DNA of 64,000 nt from Bacteriovorax sp. PP10. GTDB taxonomy: Bacteria; Bdellovibrionota; Bacteriovoracia; Bacteriovoracales; Bacteriovoracaceae. Positions within the stretch are counted from its first letter, which is position 1. The number at the start of each line of letters is the position of its first letter. A program made the position numbers and the translations under genes. The DNA lies in NCBI RefSeq assembly GCF_035013165.1, contig NZ_JAYGJQ010000001.1:992001-1056000 (forward strand). The letters run 5' to 3'. Below the pieces are notes generated by a model. That model saw only the letters and a program-made list of their open reading frames with translations, was not told the DNA's origin and searched no databases. Below are positions 17,009 to 26,018 of this stretch, piece after piece.

Positions 17009-18148
17009 ATGAAATTTAGAAGCCGCTTAGTGGTTAATCTCGATAATCTTGCTTATAACGTTAACCAGATCAGAAAAATTACTCCCAACACCAACATCCT
17101 CTTTATGATTAAAGCGGATGGTTACGGCCATGGGATGATTCCCATCGCTCGTTACGCGATTACTGAACTGGGCATCCGTGAATTCGGGTGTGCGACGATC
17201 GGTGAAGCGCTTAAACTTCGTGAAGAGTTGAATGAACTTGAATTTGATATTTATGTTTTTTCAGATATTCAGTTAGAGCTTTTAGAAAATGTTGATATTT
17301 ATTTAAAGCGTAGAATTATCCCGGTTATTTCTAACGTCAGTGAGCTGGATTATATCCTGCACACTCCAGAGCTGAGAAATTTTCCGATTTGTTTAAAGTT
17401 CAATACGGGGATGAATCGCTTGGGGCTTGATCCTAACGACGCACCATTAATTGTGAATCGTCTAAAACAACATGGTCGCACCAGTGTTCACCATTTGATC
17501 AGTCACTACGCTAATGCGAGTGCTGGCATGGATGCAAATCAAACAAACGTTTTACAAAGAACTCGTTTCGAAGAAATTAAAAAGTTTTTCCGCGATGCGG
17601 GAATTACTTTGGAGAGAACATCTCAATCAAATTCTGGAAGTATCGAACAAAAAACCGGCCTTCGTGAAAATAGTGGAGACACTCACGCAAGACCAGGACT
17701 GATGTTATACGGGCCTAGTTCATTAAATGACGGAGTTCCAGGGAGCTTTCAAGGTAAGTTGGTATCGAAGCTGGAAACTTACATCCTTCGAGTGTTTGAA
17801 GTTCAAAAAGGTGATGTGGTTGGATACAATTCAACACCTTGTCCAGAAGATGGATTGATTGCCATCCTGGCGATTGGTTACGGCGATGGATTTTTCAATC
17901 GCTATTCGGGTGCGCATTTATATCACAAAGGTTTTGAAGGAACGATCATTGGGAGAGTCAGCATGGATATGACTCACGTGTTCTTTCCAAAAGAAGCTAT
18001 CGGCAAAATTACTGCTCACGAAATATTTACGATCTGGGGACAGACAGAAGACGACTTAAAAAAATTCTGTATGGAGACAAAAACAATTCCGTACGAAGTT
18101 TTCTGCGCGCTTCTTCCTCGCGTTCCGAGAGTTTATCGTTTAAACTAA
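17009..18148 (+). CDS. alr: Alanine racemase
   Basis: PLP enzyme supplying D-Ala for peptidoglycan. The PLP lysine is K35 in MIKADGYGHGM, the second catalytic Tyr lies in AIGYGDGFFNRYSG, GRVSMDMTHV carries the other subunit-contact motif and LLPRVPRVY ends the protein. At 379 aa it is full length. TAGGA at the previous stop serves as ribosome site. It is followed four bases later by mlaE. Confidence 0.96.
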   Translation: MKFRSRLVVNLDNLAYNVNQIRKITPNTNILFMIKADGYGHGMIPIARYAITELGIREFGCATIGEALKLREELNELEFDIYVFSDIQLELLENVDIYLKRRIIPVISNVSELDYILHTPELRNFPICLKFNTGMNRLGLDPNDAPLIVNRLKQHGRTSVHHLISHYANASAGMDANQTNVLQRTRFEEIKKFFRDAGITLERTSQSNSGSIEQKTGLRENSGDTHARPGLMLYGPSSLNDGVPGSFQGKLVSKLETYILRVFEVQKGDVVGYNSTPCPEDGLIAILAIGYGDGFFNRYSGAHLYHKGFEGTIIGRVSMDMTHVFFPKEAIGKITAHEIFTIWGQTEDDLKKFCMETKTIPYEVFCALLPRVPRVYRLN

Positions 18149-18152
18149 ACAC

Positions 18153-18956
18153 GTGATAACAAGATTAAAAAAATACTTTGAAGGCAAGATCGAAGAGTTC
18201 GGTCGTAGCATTCTAGACATGGTCGATGGCCTTGGGCTGATTACTATGTTTATGGGGAGATCATTCTATTGGATGGTCAGACCTCCGTTTCGTATCCGCA
18301 TTTTGTTTGAACAGCTTTATGCTATCGGCAATAAAAGTATGACCATCGTTCTACTAGCAGGACTATTCACTGGAATGGTTTTTTGTACTCAAACTTATTT
18401 AGGTTTTAAAATGATCAACGTTGACTCCCTGGTAGGGTCAATCGTGGCGATCTCTCTGGCCAAAGAACTTGCTCCGGTGTTAACCGGATTAATTGTTGCC
18501 GGAAGAGCGGGCTCTGCTATGGCCGCACAAATTGGATCAATGAAAGTAACAGAGCAGATCGACGCTCTGGAAGTTATGGGGATCAACAGCATCCAGTATC
18601 TTGCAGTGCCAAGAATTATTGCAGCGACGATTGCTATGCCGATGCTCTCTATTTGTTTTCTTTTTATTGGAAATCTTGGGGCCTACTTGATTGGAACCAC
18701 CACGTTGATGATTGATGAGGCGATGTTCTTTTCAAAGTTAAGTGAATTCATGTCGGTGGCAGATGTCGCTCAAGGCGTGATTAAAGCAACTGTTTTTGGT
18801 TACGTGATTGCAGTTATTGGAACTTATTTTGGCTTCCAGGTTGAAAAAGGTGCAGTCGGTGTAGGGCGCGGAACAAACCAGGCCGTTGTTTGGGGAATGG
18901 TTTCTGTTTTAGTTTTGGATTACTTCTTAACAACTTTCCTGGTGAAGATTCTTTAG
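18153..18956 (+). CDS. mlaE: MlaE-family ABC lipid transporter permease
   Basis: Inner-membrane permease of an MCE/Mla-type phospholipid transporter. About five hydrophobic helices follow an amphipathic N-terminus. The family signature is present: GLFTGMVFCTQTYLGF, ELAPVLTGLIVAGRAGSAMAAQIGSMKVTEQIDALEVMGINSIQYLAVPR. GTG start. Gene order mlaE-mlaF-mlaD is standard. The usual mlaC and mlaB are not adjacent. Confidence 0.93.
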   Translation: MITRLKKYFEGKIEEFGRSILDMVDGLGLITMFMGRSFYWMVRPPFRIRILFEQLYAIGNKSMTIVLLAGLFTGMVFCTQTYLGFKMINVDSLVGSIVAISLAKELAPVLTGLIVAGRAGSAMAAQIGSMKVTEQIDALEVMGINSIQYLAVPRIIAATIAMPMLSICFLFIGNLGAYLIGTTTLMIDEAMFFSKLSEFMSVADVAQGVIKATVFGYVIAVIGTYFGFQVEKGAVGVGRGTNQAVVWGMVSVLVLDYFLTTFLVKIL

Positions 18957-18965
18957 GGGACTATC

Positions 18966-19721
18966 GTGTTAACTTTTGATGATCCGGCGATATCAGTTAA
19001 AAACGTTACCAAGATCTTTGGTGAACAAAAAGTCCTTGATGGACTGAGTTTTGATATCGAAAAAAATAGCATCACAACTATTCTGGGATTTTCCGGAGCA
19101 GGGAAGTCGACTTTAATTAAGCATATTTTAGGAATTATGAGCCCGACATCGGGATCAGTTGAAGTTTTAGGAACGGATTTAAAAAGTCTTGACCAGATGG
19201 AATTGAGAGAATTTCGTAGAAACTACGGAATGCTTTTTCAGTACGCCGCACTTTTCGATTCATTCACGGCCCGCGAGAATGTGGCCTTCCCACTTCGCGA
19301 GTTCACACCATTAAAAGAAGCAGAAATTATGAGTACCGTAAAAGACCTTTTACTCTCGGTAGGGATTAAAGAAGAGTCTTTTGATCGACTGCCTTCAGAA
19401 CTTTCCGGAGGGATGAGAAAAAGGGTAGGCCTTGCTCGCGCTCTGGCACTTAGTCCGAAGATCATGCTTTATGATGAGCCGACAACTGGACTGGACCCAA
19501 TCACGACAAAAATGGTTAACAATCTTATTGTCGAAACTTCTAAAGATAAACGAAATGACCGAGAGATGACTTCGGTTATTATTTCCCATGATATTAAGGC
19601 AACGCTTGAAATTTCCGACTATGTGGCATTTTTAGACCGTGGTAAGATTATTGAATATCTACCAGTTGAAGAGTTTAAGAAGTCGGACAAAGAAGTTGTT
19701 CAGGAATTTTTGAGACTATAA
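18966..19721 (+). CDS. mlaF: MlaF-family ABC transporter ATPase
   Basis: Drives lipid transport with MlaE. Walker A GFSGAGKST, Q-loop LFQYAALFDS, signature LSGGMRKRVGLARALALSP, Walker B IMLYDEPTTGLDP and the switch His in VIISHD are all intact. The LSGGMRKR form is typical of the Mla/MCE subfamily. GTG start nine bases after mlaE. Confidence 0.95.
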   Translation: MLTFDDPAISVKNVTKIFGEQKVLDGLSFDIEKNSITTILGFSGAGKSTLIKHILGIMSPTSGSVEVLGTDLKSLDQMELREFRRNYGMLFQYAALFDSFTARENVAFPLREFTPLKEAEIMSTVKDLLLSVGIKEESFDRLPSELSGGMRKRVGLARALALSPKIMLYDEPTTGLDPITTKMVNNLIVETSKDKRNDREMTSVIISHDIKATLEISDYVAFLDRGKIIEYLPVEEFKKSDKEVVQEFLRL

Positions 19722-19740
19722 AACTAAAGGTGTTTAATTA

Positions 19741-21111
19741 ATGAATGAATTTAAAGTAGGATTATTGGCAATAGCCACAATCGCAGCGATTGTGTTTATG
19801 TCGTTTAAAATCACGTCTAATCAATCTGGATTCGGGACGTATGTAACTTATAGAACAATTGTAAAAGATGCTTCCGGGATCTTTCCAAAAACTCCTATTA
19901 AAGTTGCAGGGATTGCAGCAGGTCGTATTACAGCAATCGAACTTCAAGGTAACACTGCTTTAATTACTTTCGAAATTTTAAAACAAATTAACGTTACAAA
20001 AAACTCTAAACTAAGAATCAAGTCTGTTGGTTTCCTAGGTGATAAGTATTTAGAGATTTACGTTGGTGACTCTCACGATATGCTGGCAAAAAATGATTTC
20101 ATTGATTCAGAAGAAGCAGCGGGAATGGAAACCATTATCAAAGACGCTTCTGAAGTTTTAGCAGATGTTAAAATTATCGTAAAAACTCTAAAAGATACGA
20201 TGGCGCCGGAAGGACAACCTTCACCACTGAAAAAAATCTTAGCTGACGTTTCTGAACTTGTAGAAAATACAAAGGAAGCGACGTTAACACTTAAACGTGT
20301 CATGAACGGAAACGAAGAGAAGTTCAACGCTCTTGTTGAGAATCTAGAATCGTTCTCTTACGAGCTTGCATATCAGGTTGATAAAGGAAATCCAGACAGT
20401 GCGATGGCCGATATCAAAGAAGTTTTAGCTAATACAAAAAAAATCACTGCTGACTTAAATTCAATTGTTGCTGATGTGAAGAGTGGGAAAGGGACAGTCG
20501 GAAAACTTTTAGTTGAAGACGAAATCGCTGACCAGGTTAAAGATACGTTATCAAGTGTACAAAAACTTGTTGGTAAAGCAGATGCGATCAGAACGGAGCT
20601 TTCAGTTTTCACCGGAGCTAACACTGAAGGTGGAGCAGAGAGTGAAGTTGCTTTAAGAATCTTCCCATCACCTGAGCGCTACTACCACTTAGGGGTTACG
20701 ACTTCAGCAATCGGGCCGGACACAGAAACAATTACTGAACGAACAGTTAACGGAACAACAACTTACGAAAATAAAAAAGAACGTGAAAAAGACACTTTCA
20801 GATTTAACATTCAAATCGGAAGACGCGTTCAGGATTGGGGATTCCGCGGAGGTTTAATCGAATCTACCGGAGGTCTTGCTGTGGATTACTACTGGCAAAA
20901 CCTTGGAACGAAATTCTCTCTTGAAGGATTTGATTACGACAAAGATAAGGGGCCTAACATCAGATTTATTACAGATGTACAAATCTGGAATATTCTATAC
21001 GGACGAGCTTCAGCTAATAAAATTGGAACAAAAGATCGCAGTGCAACGGTGCAGGCCGGTTTAAGATTTAATGATGAAGACTTAAAAGGTCTTATGGGGT
21101 TCTTCTTTTAA
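19741..21111 (+). CDS. mlaD: MCE protein (MlaD-like) with predicted C-terminal beta-barrel
   Basis: 456 aa against about 180 for E. coli MlaD. Residues 1-20 form one membrane anchor. Residues ~30-108 are a single MCE domain (PIKVAGIAAGRITAIEL, VGFLGDKYLEI). Residues ~125-290 are helical, with the GKGTVGKLLVEDEI motif seen in long MCE proteins. Residues ~301-456 are a series of roughly eight to ten amphipathic strands with aromatic ends (FRFNIQIGRRV, GLAVDYYWQN, ATVQAGLRF) finishing GLMGFFF, the C-terminal aromatic typical of outer-membrane barrels. This would let one chain reach from inner to outer membrane. The MCE part is firm; the barrel is my reading. Confidence 0.88.
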   Translation: MNEFKVGLLAIATIAAIVFMSFKITSNQSGFGTYVTYRTIVKDASGIFPKTPIKVAGIAAGRITAIELQGNTALITFEILKQINVTKNSKLRIKSVGFLGDKYLEIYVGDSHDMLAKNDFIDSEEAAGMETIIKDASEVLADVKIIVKTLKDTMAPEGQPSPLKKILADVSELVENTKEATLTLKRVMNGNEEKFNALVENLESFSYELAYQVDKGNPDSAMADIKEVLANTKKITADLNSIVADVKSGKGTVGKLLVEDEIADQVKDTLSSVQKLVGKADAIRTELSVFTGANTEGGAESEVALRIFPSPERYYHLGVTTSAIGPDTETITERTVNGTTTYENKKEREKDTFRFNIQIGRRVQDWGFRGGLIESTGGLAVDYYWQNLGTKFSLEGFDYDKDKGPNIRFITDVQIWNILYGRASANKIGTKDRSATVQAGLRFNDEDLKGLMGFFF

Positions 21112-22274
21112 TGGAAAGAAACTGGCTAATCAGAACAGCACAAAATCAAATCTTGGGACCTGTCGCCAAGCAAAAGCTATTGGAGTTTATCCAAAAGGGC
21201 GCGCTTGGGATGATGGACGAAGTGACGAGTGGGAATGGTTACTGGTTTTCGCTAAAAGAAAAAGAGCTGGTTGAAAAATATCTTCATGGGGATCTTCCTC
21301 AAGGTTACAATCCCATTTCTGAATCAAGAAGTGTGGTGTCTAGAAAAGATAACCCTGATAAAACAACATCTATTAATACTGCTCCTGCAAACAATAACAT
21401 CACTCAGATTATTAAACTTGATTTAGTAGGGCTCAATGCTGCTGTTCCTAAAGCAGATGATTTAGAATTACCTAATCTGGCCCCTGTTAAAAAAGCGGCA
21501 CCAGTTCTGGAAGATACCAAACTTCCAAATCAAGACGACCTGGAATTTCCTGATATCGATTTAATTTCTTCATCAGTGAACGCTTCATTTAAAAATGGAG
21601 ACCAGGACCTGAAGGCTGCACTGACATCGGCAAAGATCCCGATGCCGATTCCAAAACCTTCACATGTTCAAAGAGAAGTTCCCGTTTCAACTTCAACAGA
21701 AGACATCATTCTTCCTGCTGATGATGACCTGGCCTTCCCGGATATGGATGATCTTAAGACTTCAACTAAGATTGATAAAGATAATAAGATCGATTTGTCT
21801 CACCAATACACTCGAACAGTCGCATTAGATATTGAACAGGCCGCTGAGATCCTTCCTTTTGAAGAGGCAGATGATTTTTCGTTCGAAGTGACAAGAGTTG
21901 TTCCCATTTCTTTAACGAAAGAAGAAATTGAAAAAACGTTAACTGAGAAAACTCCTGGAGAGTCTCCGTTAAAACTTGATAGAGGCGGAGTGAAGGCCAC
22001 TGGCCCAGTTGAGATGCCTGCCGCTAAAAAAGAGCGCCTTCAGGTTCAAGCGCAAGTAGAAGACAAAAAACTTCTTCACGATAGAAAAACAAAATCTAGT
22101 GTTGCTAAGGGTGCTGCTTTAAGAGACCCGAGCAGAGAAAATCACAAAGAAGCCGTTGAACCTCAAAAAAGAAACGACAATTATATCTTTTTTATTTTGA
22201 TTATCCTTATATTGATTATTGTGGCCGTCTTCTTCTACTTTAAAGAAATTTTAAATAAGCCTCTTCCGGTATAG
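21111..22274 (+). CDS. GYF/DUF4339-like protein with repeated acidic motifs and C-terminal anchor
   Basis: 387 aa. Residues 1-60 (NWLIRTAQNQILGPVAKQKLLEFIQKG to NGYWFSLKE) fit the GYF_2-like pattern, a peptide-binding fold. Residues ~80-355 are low-complexity and likely disordered, with three copies of an acidic motif of form DDLxxPxxD (near 116, 142 and 205) and a related DDFSFE. A single C-terminal membrane helix (IFFILIILILIIVAVFFYF, ~359-377) anchors it, so it is a tail-anchored, cytoplasm-facing adaptor. Its ATG overlaps the mlaD stop (TAATG), implying a role linked to the MCE transporter. Function unproven. Confidence 0.6.
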   Translation: MERNWLIRTAQNQILGPVAKQKLLEFIQKGALGMMDEVTSGNGYWFSLKEKELVEKYLHGDLPQGYNPISESRSVVSRKDNPDKTTSINTAPANNNITQIIKLDLVGLNAAVPKADDLELPNLAPVKKAAPVLEDTKLPNQDDLEFPDIDLISSSVNASFKNGDQDLKAALTSAKIPMPIPKPSHVQREVPVSTSTEDIILPADDDLAFPDMDDLKTSTKIDKDNKIDLSHQYTRTVALDIEQAAEILPFEEADDFSFEVTRVVPISLTKEEIEKTLTEKTPGESPLKLDRGGVKATGPVEMPAAKKERLQVQAQVEDKKLLHDRKTKSSVAKGAALRDPSRENHKEAVEPQKRNDNYIFFILIILILIIVAVFFYFKEILNKPLPV

Positions 22275-22276
22275 TT

Positions 22277-22882
22277 ATGAAATTAAATAGTGAAAGTGTA
22301 TTCATCTATCCTACTGATACGGTGTGGGGAATCGGGGCCAGCATTCATTCTCAGAGTGCCCAGAAAAAAATCGCTGCCATTAAAAGAACTGCTGATGATA
22401 AACCTCTGTCTATCATGTTCACTGATATCAATATTCTTTGTAAGAGTTTTAACTTTCCAGACAGCATGAGTAAGTCGTGGCTGCGCAATTATTTTAAACT
22501 GGAATCAACTCTTGGTGTTCCCTTAAAAATTTCTCGTATTCCAATTCCTTCATGGGTGACAGCGAAGAGCGATCTGGTATCGATCAGATGCTTAGAGCAT
22601 CCGGAACTCAAAGAAATAGGTGAGACACTAAAAGCACCTTTCATCACCACCAGCTTAAACCTGACAGGTGAGCCACCGATCATCAACTTCCAGGACGCCA
22701 AACAGTTTCAACTGGCCTACGCTCCTGAAGCAGAATTTTTTGGCGATAGTTCACACAATCTTTCCGGCAGGTCATCGACCATCGTTTTTTTTAGAGGGAA
22801 TCATTTTGAAATTATCCGCGAAGGATTAAAAGTAGAAGAGATTAAAAAACATCTGAAACTAACTGGGTTGGTAATTTCCTGA
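22277..22882 (+). CDS. Sua5/YciO/YrdC family protein (threonylcarbamoyl-AMP synthase-like)
   Basis: 201 aa with the family core FIYPTDTVWGIGASI, KIAAIKRTADDKPLSIMF and the C-terminal FITTSLNLTGEPPI and GRSSTIVFF. The family forms threonylcarbamoyl-AMP for the t6A modification of ANN-reading tRNAs. The usual KRP/KR signature is partly changed (IKRTADDKPLS). It could be the cell's TsaC or a YciO-type paralogue; no Sua5 C-terminal domain is present. Its last 24 bases overlap the convergent dciA gene. Confidence 0.82.
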   Translation: MKLNSESVFIYPTDTVWGIGASIHSQSAQKKIAAIKRTADDKPLSIMFTDINILCKSFNFPDSMSKSWLRNYFKLESTLGVPLKISRIPIPSWVTAKSDLVSIRCLEHPELKEIGETLKAPFITTSLNLTGEPPIINFQDAKQFQLAYAPEAEFFGDSSHNLSGRSSTIVFFRGNHFEIIREGLKVEEIKKHLKLTGLVIS

Positions 22883-23389
22883 TTGGATATAAAGCGAGAT
22901 AAGCTTTTCTCTGTTGCCTTCATCTTCAATATCACGAAACATTTCTTCCGCTTCTTTTTTTAGACGTCTGTATTCCGGTGAAAATGGATGAAGTAAATTC
23001 TCATTTTGTTTTTTCAATTTTTCAGTGGGCATCGCAAACTGCGTGTACTGCTTAGTGAAGTGAGTGCTATCAACGATGAACTTAATATTGCGAATTGATT
23101 TTTCCAGGTTGGGAAACTTGGCAAAAATCTTTTTCTTTAAAGGAAGTTCCATGAAACTTAACTCATTAGCAAAGGCCGAATGGTTACTTAAAACCACCAG
23201 AGTTCCATTTTGATTTTTCAGTGGAATTGTATGCTGCGAGAGTTTATCTCCGGCAATTTCCTTCCAGGCCTTGATTAAACTTATAAAATCAAAGCTCTCA
23301 GACAGTTGCTGAGTCTTCGGCGTCGATTCTCTTTTGTTATTCTGAGAAGGGCCGTCAAATTGAATGTATTGGGACAGTTTTTTTAGCAT
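22859..23389 (-). CDS. dciA: DciA/DUF721 family protein (helicase-loader type)
   Basis: 176 aa. The core SLIKAWKEIAGDKLSQHTIPLKNQNGTLVVLSNHSAFANELSFMELPLKKKI is the DUF721 pattern (W..ivG..l..h..p....g.L.v.v.s..w..eL..l...ll..in). DciA loads the replicative helicase DnaB in bacteria lacking DnaC/DnaI. A long charged C-terminal extension follows. It stands alone, divergent from lptE. Confidence 0.78.
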   Translation of the reverse strand: MLKKLSQYIQFDGPSQNNKRESTPKTQQLSESFDFISLIKAWKEIAGDKLSQHTIPLKNQNGTLVVLSNHSAFANELSFMELPLKKKIFAKFPNLEKSIRNIKFIVDSTHFTKQYTQFAMPTEKLKKQNENLLHPFSPEYRRLKKEAEEMFRDIEDEGNREKLISLYIQSGNYQPS

Positions 23390-23433
23390 AAAATGTGTTC
23401 AAGCCTTATAGCTTTTAAGGTAGCATTGACCCC

Positions 23434-24102
23434 ATGAAAGTGCGATTTTTTTCTATTTTACTCTGCCTGTTGACGCTAGCTTCTTGTGCTGGATACCACT
23501 TCAATACTAATAATAACCCCTTAATCGGTTATGACATTCGTTCTGTTGCGGTGCCTATGTTCGTGAATCGCTCAGTTATTCCTGAGCTCGCTGCGCCAAT
23601 GACAAAAGAGATCGTTTTCGCCCTAAATGATTATTCTGGGATCAGAGTTTTTAGCGGTGATAATGACAATGCAGACGCGGTTTTAATCGGAATTATTGAA
23701 TCCCGCGATCACTACAATGAAGTTGTAAAAACCACTCAAACTCTCTTCACGGATGACACGGTTAAAGAGTCTATCGGTAACCGAGCACCGTTTTACTACC
23801 CGGTTCAAACGTCTTATGAATTTTCATTAAAAGTTATTTTAATCAAACGCCCTTCGAAAGAAGAGCTGGAATTATTAACAACTGACTTAGGCCAGTTCAT
23901 GAAAGTGAATCCGAAAGTTGTGTTGATGGATACGATCAATATCTCTGGAAATTTTTCTCGTGTAGTAGGTGAGACGACAACGTCAAACGCTATCGGAAAA
24001 ACCAACTTCACAAAAAATAAAGGGATCTTTGAAAAGAGCTTACAAGAAACTTCGATGAATGCCGCTAAAACGTTTAAGCAGGTTGTTCTCAATGCTTTCT
24101 AA
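23434..24102 (+). CDS. lptE: LPS-assembly lipoprotein LptE-like
   Basis: 222 aa with a lipoprotein signal (LLCLLTLASC, lipidated Cys at about 19) followed by AGYHF, the classical LptE start, and VAVPMFVNRSVIPELAAPMTKEIVFALNDYSGIRVF. LptE plugs the LptD barrel and helps LPS reach the surface. Adjacent downstream holA-like gene reproduces the lptE-holA order known from many proteobacteria, supporting the call. Confidence 0.85.
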   Translation: MKVRFFSILLCLLTLASCAGYHFNTNNNPLIGYDIRSVAVPMFVNRSVIPELAAPMTKEIVFALNDYSGIRVFSGDNDNADAVLIGIIESRDHYNEVVKTTQTLFTDDTVKESIGNRAPFYYPVQTSYEFSLKVILIKRPSKEELELLTTDLGQFMKVNPKVVLMDTINISGNFSRVVGETTTSNAIGKTNFTKNKGIFEKSLQETSMNAAKTFKQVVLNAF

Positions 24103-25024
24103 GCTTCTTCCATGGGATTACCTCCCGAAACATCCAACGACGATTGATAAGAAAAAATCGGGCATCTACGCGTTCCTGGTTGAAGATCCTTATATGGAAA
24201 GAGTTCTCCTTGAGCGCATTCCAAAACAAGAGATTCCTTTTTCACTATACTCTGGTGTGGATATCACTCGCGATTTTATCGAGCAGCATTTCGTTAACCT
24301 TTCATTTTTTTCCAGCACAGATAACATCCAGATTATCAATGGTGAGAATATCAAGCCTGACGTTTTAAAGTTCTTAATTGAGTCGGGGATTGATTGGTCT
24401 GATCGCTTTATGCTGATCTTCTTTACTAAGACCAATAAAGCTTTTACCGAGCTTACAAAAGATCCTGGTGTGCATGGTTTTGTGATTGAAGAACCTCGCT
24501 TCTGGGAAGGCGTAAAGCTTTGGCAGTTTTGTCAGAAGGCACGTGAAATAAATCTTCCACCTGATGTTTCAAAATTTGTTCTCGATCATCTTGAACATAA
24601 TTTTGAATCATTCTTCTGGGTGATCGATACAATTAAAATGAATTTTCCCGAAGGAAAAATCAACATCGAAGAACTAAAGTCTTTGGTTAAAAAAGAGCGT
24701 TGGGATTTTTTCGAGTTGATTGATATTTTCAATGAAAACCCTAAGCGTTTTTTCTCTGAAATCTTAAAAAAAGAAGAGCGTGACTACGAGTGGTTTAGGG
24801 CCCTGTTTTCTTTTATGCAAGGGCATCTTAGTAAGGTACTTTTCCCCGAGGAGTTACGTCAAAAGCCGAAGCTTTCTAAATATGACCAAAGTATTTTGGT
24901 TGTTAGTGAGAAATGGTCTAGAGGTGACGTCATGAAGTACTTGAAATTTTTCTCGGAGCTGGAAATCCAGGCGAAATCAAGCGATGAACTCCTGATCAAT
25001 AAGCTACGACTAGAGACGATTTAG
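24092..25024 (+). CDS. holA: DNA polymerase III delta subunit-like protein
   Basis: 310 aa, strongly diverged. It contains the HolA-like order: an N-terminal segment reading YAFLVEDPYMERVLLERI, a middle RFMLIFFTKTNKAF, LPPDVSKFVLDHLEHNFESFFWVIDTIKMNF (delta domain II-like) and a helical C-terminus with LFSFMQGHLSKVL and RGDVMKYLKFFSELEIQAKSS, the clamp-loader collar region. No Walker A is expected or seen. I start at ATG 24092, which overlaps lptE by 11 bases. The call rests largely on lptE-holA synteny. Confidence 0.65.
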   Translation: MLSKLLPWDYLPKHPTTIDKKKSGIYAFLVEDPYMERVLLERIPKQEIPFSLYSGVDITRDFIEQHFVNLSFFSSTDNIQIINGENIKPDVLKFLIESGIDWSDRFMLIFFTKTNKAFTELTKDPGVHGFVIEEPRFWEGVKLWQFCQKAREINLPPDVSKFVLDHLEHNFESFFWVIDTIKMNFPEGKINIEELKSLVKKERWDFFELIDIFNENPKRFFSEILKKEERDYEWFRALFSFMQGHLSKVLFPEELRQKPKLSKYDQSILVVSEKWSRGDVMKYLKFFSELEIQAKSSDELLINKLRLETI

Positions 25025-25071
25025 TCCAGTACCAACCTTGACTTTCATCTTTGTGATATCATCTTAATATC

Positions 25072-25554
25072 ATGAAAAATTTTAAAAATTTCGAATTCAA
25101 AAAATTGTCCCATGAAGATATCCCTTTAGTGCACGAGTGGATGACGAGTCCACATGTTCGCGAATTCTGGACTGAGAAGGCCGTCGGTAATTTTTCTAAT
25201 TTTAAGAAAACTTTCGAAGGCAAAATTGCTTCAAAAAAACTAAACCCCTATATTGTCTTTCTTCAAGGTAAGCCGATTGGATACATTCAGTCTTACGTTG
25301 TAGATGAGAAAACTTTCGGAATTCACCAGTTTATTGGTGTGGAAGAATTCGTGGACAAAGGATTGGGGAGCATGTTCGTGAAGGAATTCACGGATGAGTT
25401 ACTTACGAGTAAAAAAATCACAAGAATTATCACAGACCCGTCGGTACTGAATTTAAGAGCTCAAAAAGCTTATGAAAAGGCGGGATTCAAGAAAGTTAAA
25501 AACGCCGATGAAAACATCGTGATGATGGAAAAGAAAATAAAAAAGGCTTCCTAA
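25072..25554 (+). CDS. GNAT-family N-acetyltransferase
   Basis: 160 aa. FKKLSHEDIPLVHEWMTSPHVREFW at the start, KPIGYIQSYVV in the middle, FIGVEEFVDKGLGSMFVKEFTDEL as the acetyl-CoA loop (here DKGLGS) and IITDPSVLNLRAQKAYEKAGFKKV at the end fit the AAC(6')/RimJ-like group. These modify aminoglycosides, siderophores or small amines; substrate here is unknown, and resistance should not be assumed. Its stop codon lies in the loop of a terminator hairpin. Confidence 0.82.
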   Translation: MKNFKNFEFKKLSHEDIPLVHEWMTSPHVREFWTEKAVGNFSNFKKTFEGKIASKKLNPYIVFLQGKPIGYIQSYVVDEKTFGIHQFIGVEEFVDKGLGSMFVKEFTDELLTSKKITRIITDPSVLNLRAQKAYEKAGFKKVKNADENIVMMEKKIKKAS

Positions 25555-25569
25555 AAAAGGAAGCCTTTT
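25541..25569. terminator. Bidirectional terminator between GNAT gene and rpsT
   Basis: AAAAGGCTTCCT pairs with AGGAAGCCTTTT around a five-base A loop that contains the GNAT stop codon. A and T tracts flank it, so it can serve the two convergent genes. Confidence 0.85.
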
Positions 25570-25593
25570 ATTATATGAATCAAATAATTAAAA

Positions 25594-25857
25594 TTACTTT
25601 AATCCGTTAAGAGCAGCAGCTAGGCGAGAAGTTCTTCTTGCAGCAGCGTTACCTTTGATAACACCAGTCTTAGCAAGTTTCCCTAATTCAGCTTGAGCAG
25701 CTTTGAAAGTATCTGCAGCTAGGTTTTTATCTCCAGCTAAAATAGCATCTCTAACTTTCTTAACTGCAGTCTTAGTTTTAGACTCGTTAATCTTGTTGTT
25801 AAGATTCTTTTTGATATCTTGTTTTGCTCTTTTTTCTGATGATTTGTGGTTTGCCAC
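25594..25857 (-). CDS. rpsT: 30S ribosomal protein S20
   Basis: 87 aa, starting MANHKSSEKRAKQD and ending ARRTSRLAAALNGLK, with the expected Lys/Ala-rich helical hairpin. The start codon is GTG behind AGGAG; S20 with a non-ATG start is known in other bacteria and lowers translation for autogenous control. It sits next to holA as in many genomes. Confidence 0.97.
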   Translation of the reverse strand: MANHKSSEKRAKQDIKKNLNNKINESKTKTAVKKVRDAILAGDKNLAADTFKAAQAELGKLAKTGVIKGNAAARRTSRLAAALNGLK

Positions 25858-25956
25858 AATTAACTCCTACCGTTAGATATTTTTATCTTTTTTGCACTAA
25901 GCATTTTATTGAGAATCATTTTTTATTCTAATTGTAAAAACTTGGCAAGGTTTTAT

Positions 25957-25985
25957 TTGTGAAACTGGTCCACGGTTTGTATCAT
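25957..25985 (+). promoter_or_regulatory. Candidate promoter of the hbd operon
   Basis: TTGTGA, a 17-base spacer and TATCAT (4/6 and 5/6 consensus matches), 33 bases before the hbd ATG, in the gap from divergent rpsT. Confidence 0.4.
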
Positions 25986-26018
25986 TAGGGCGATTTTCTA
26001 TATAGAAGCGAGGTATCT

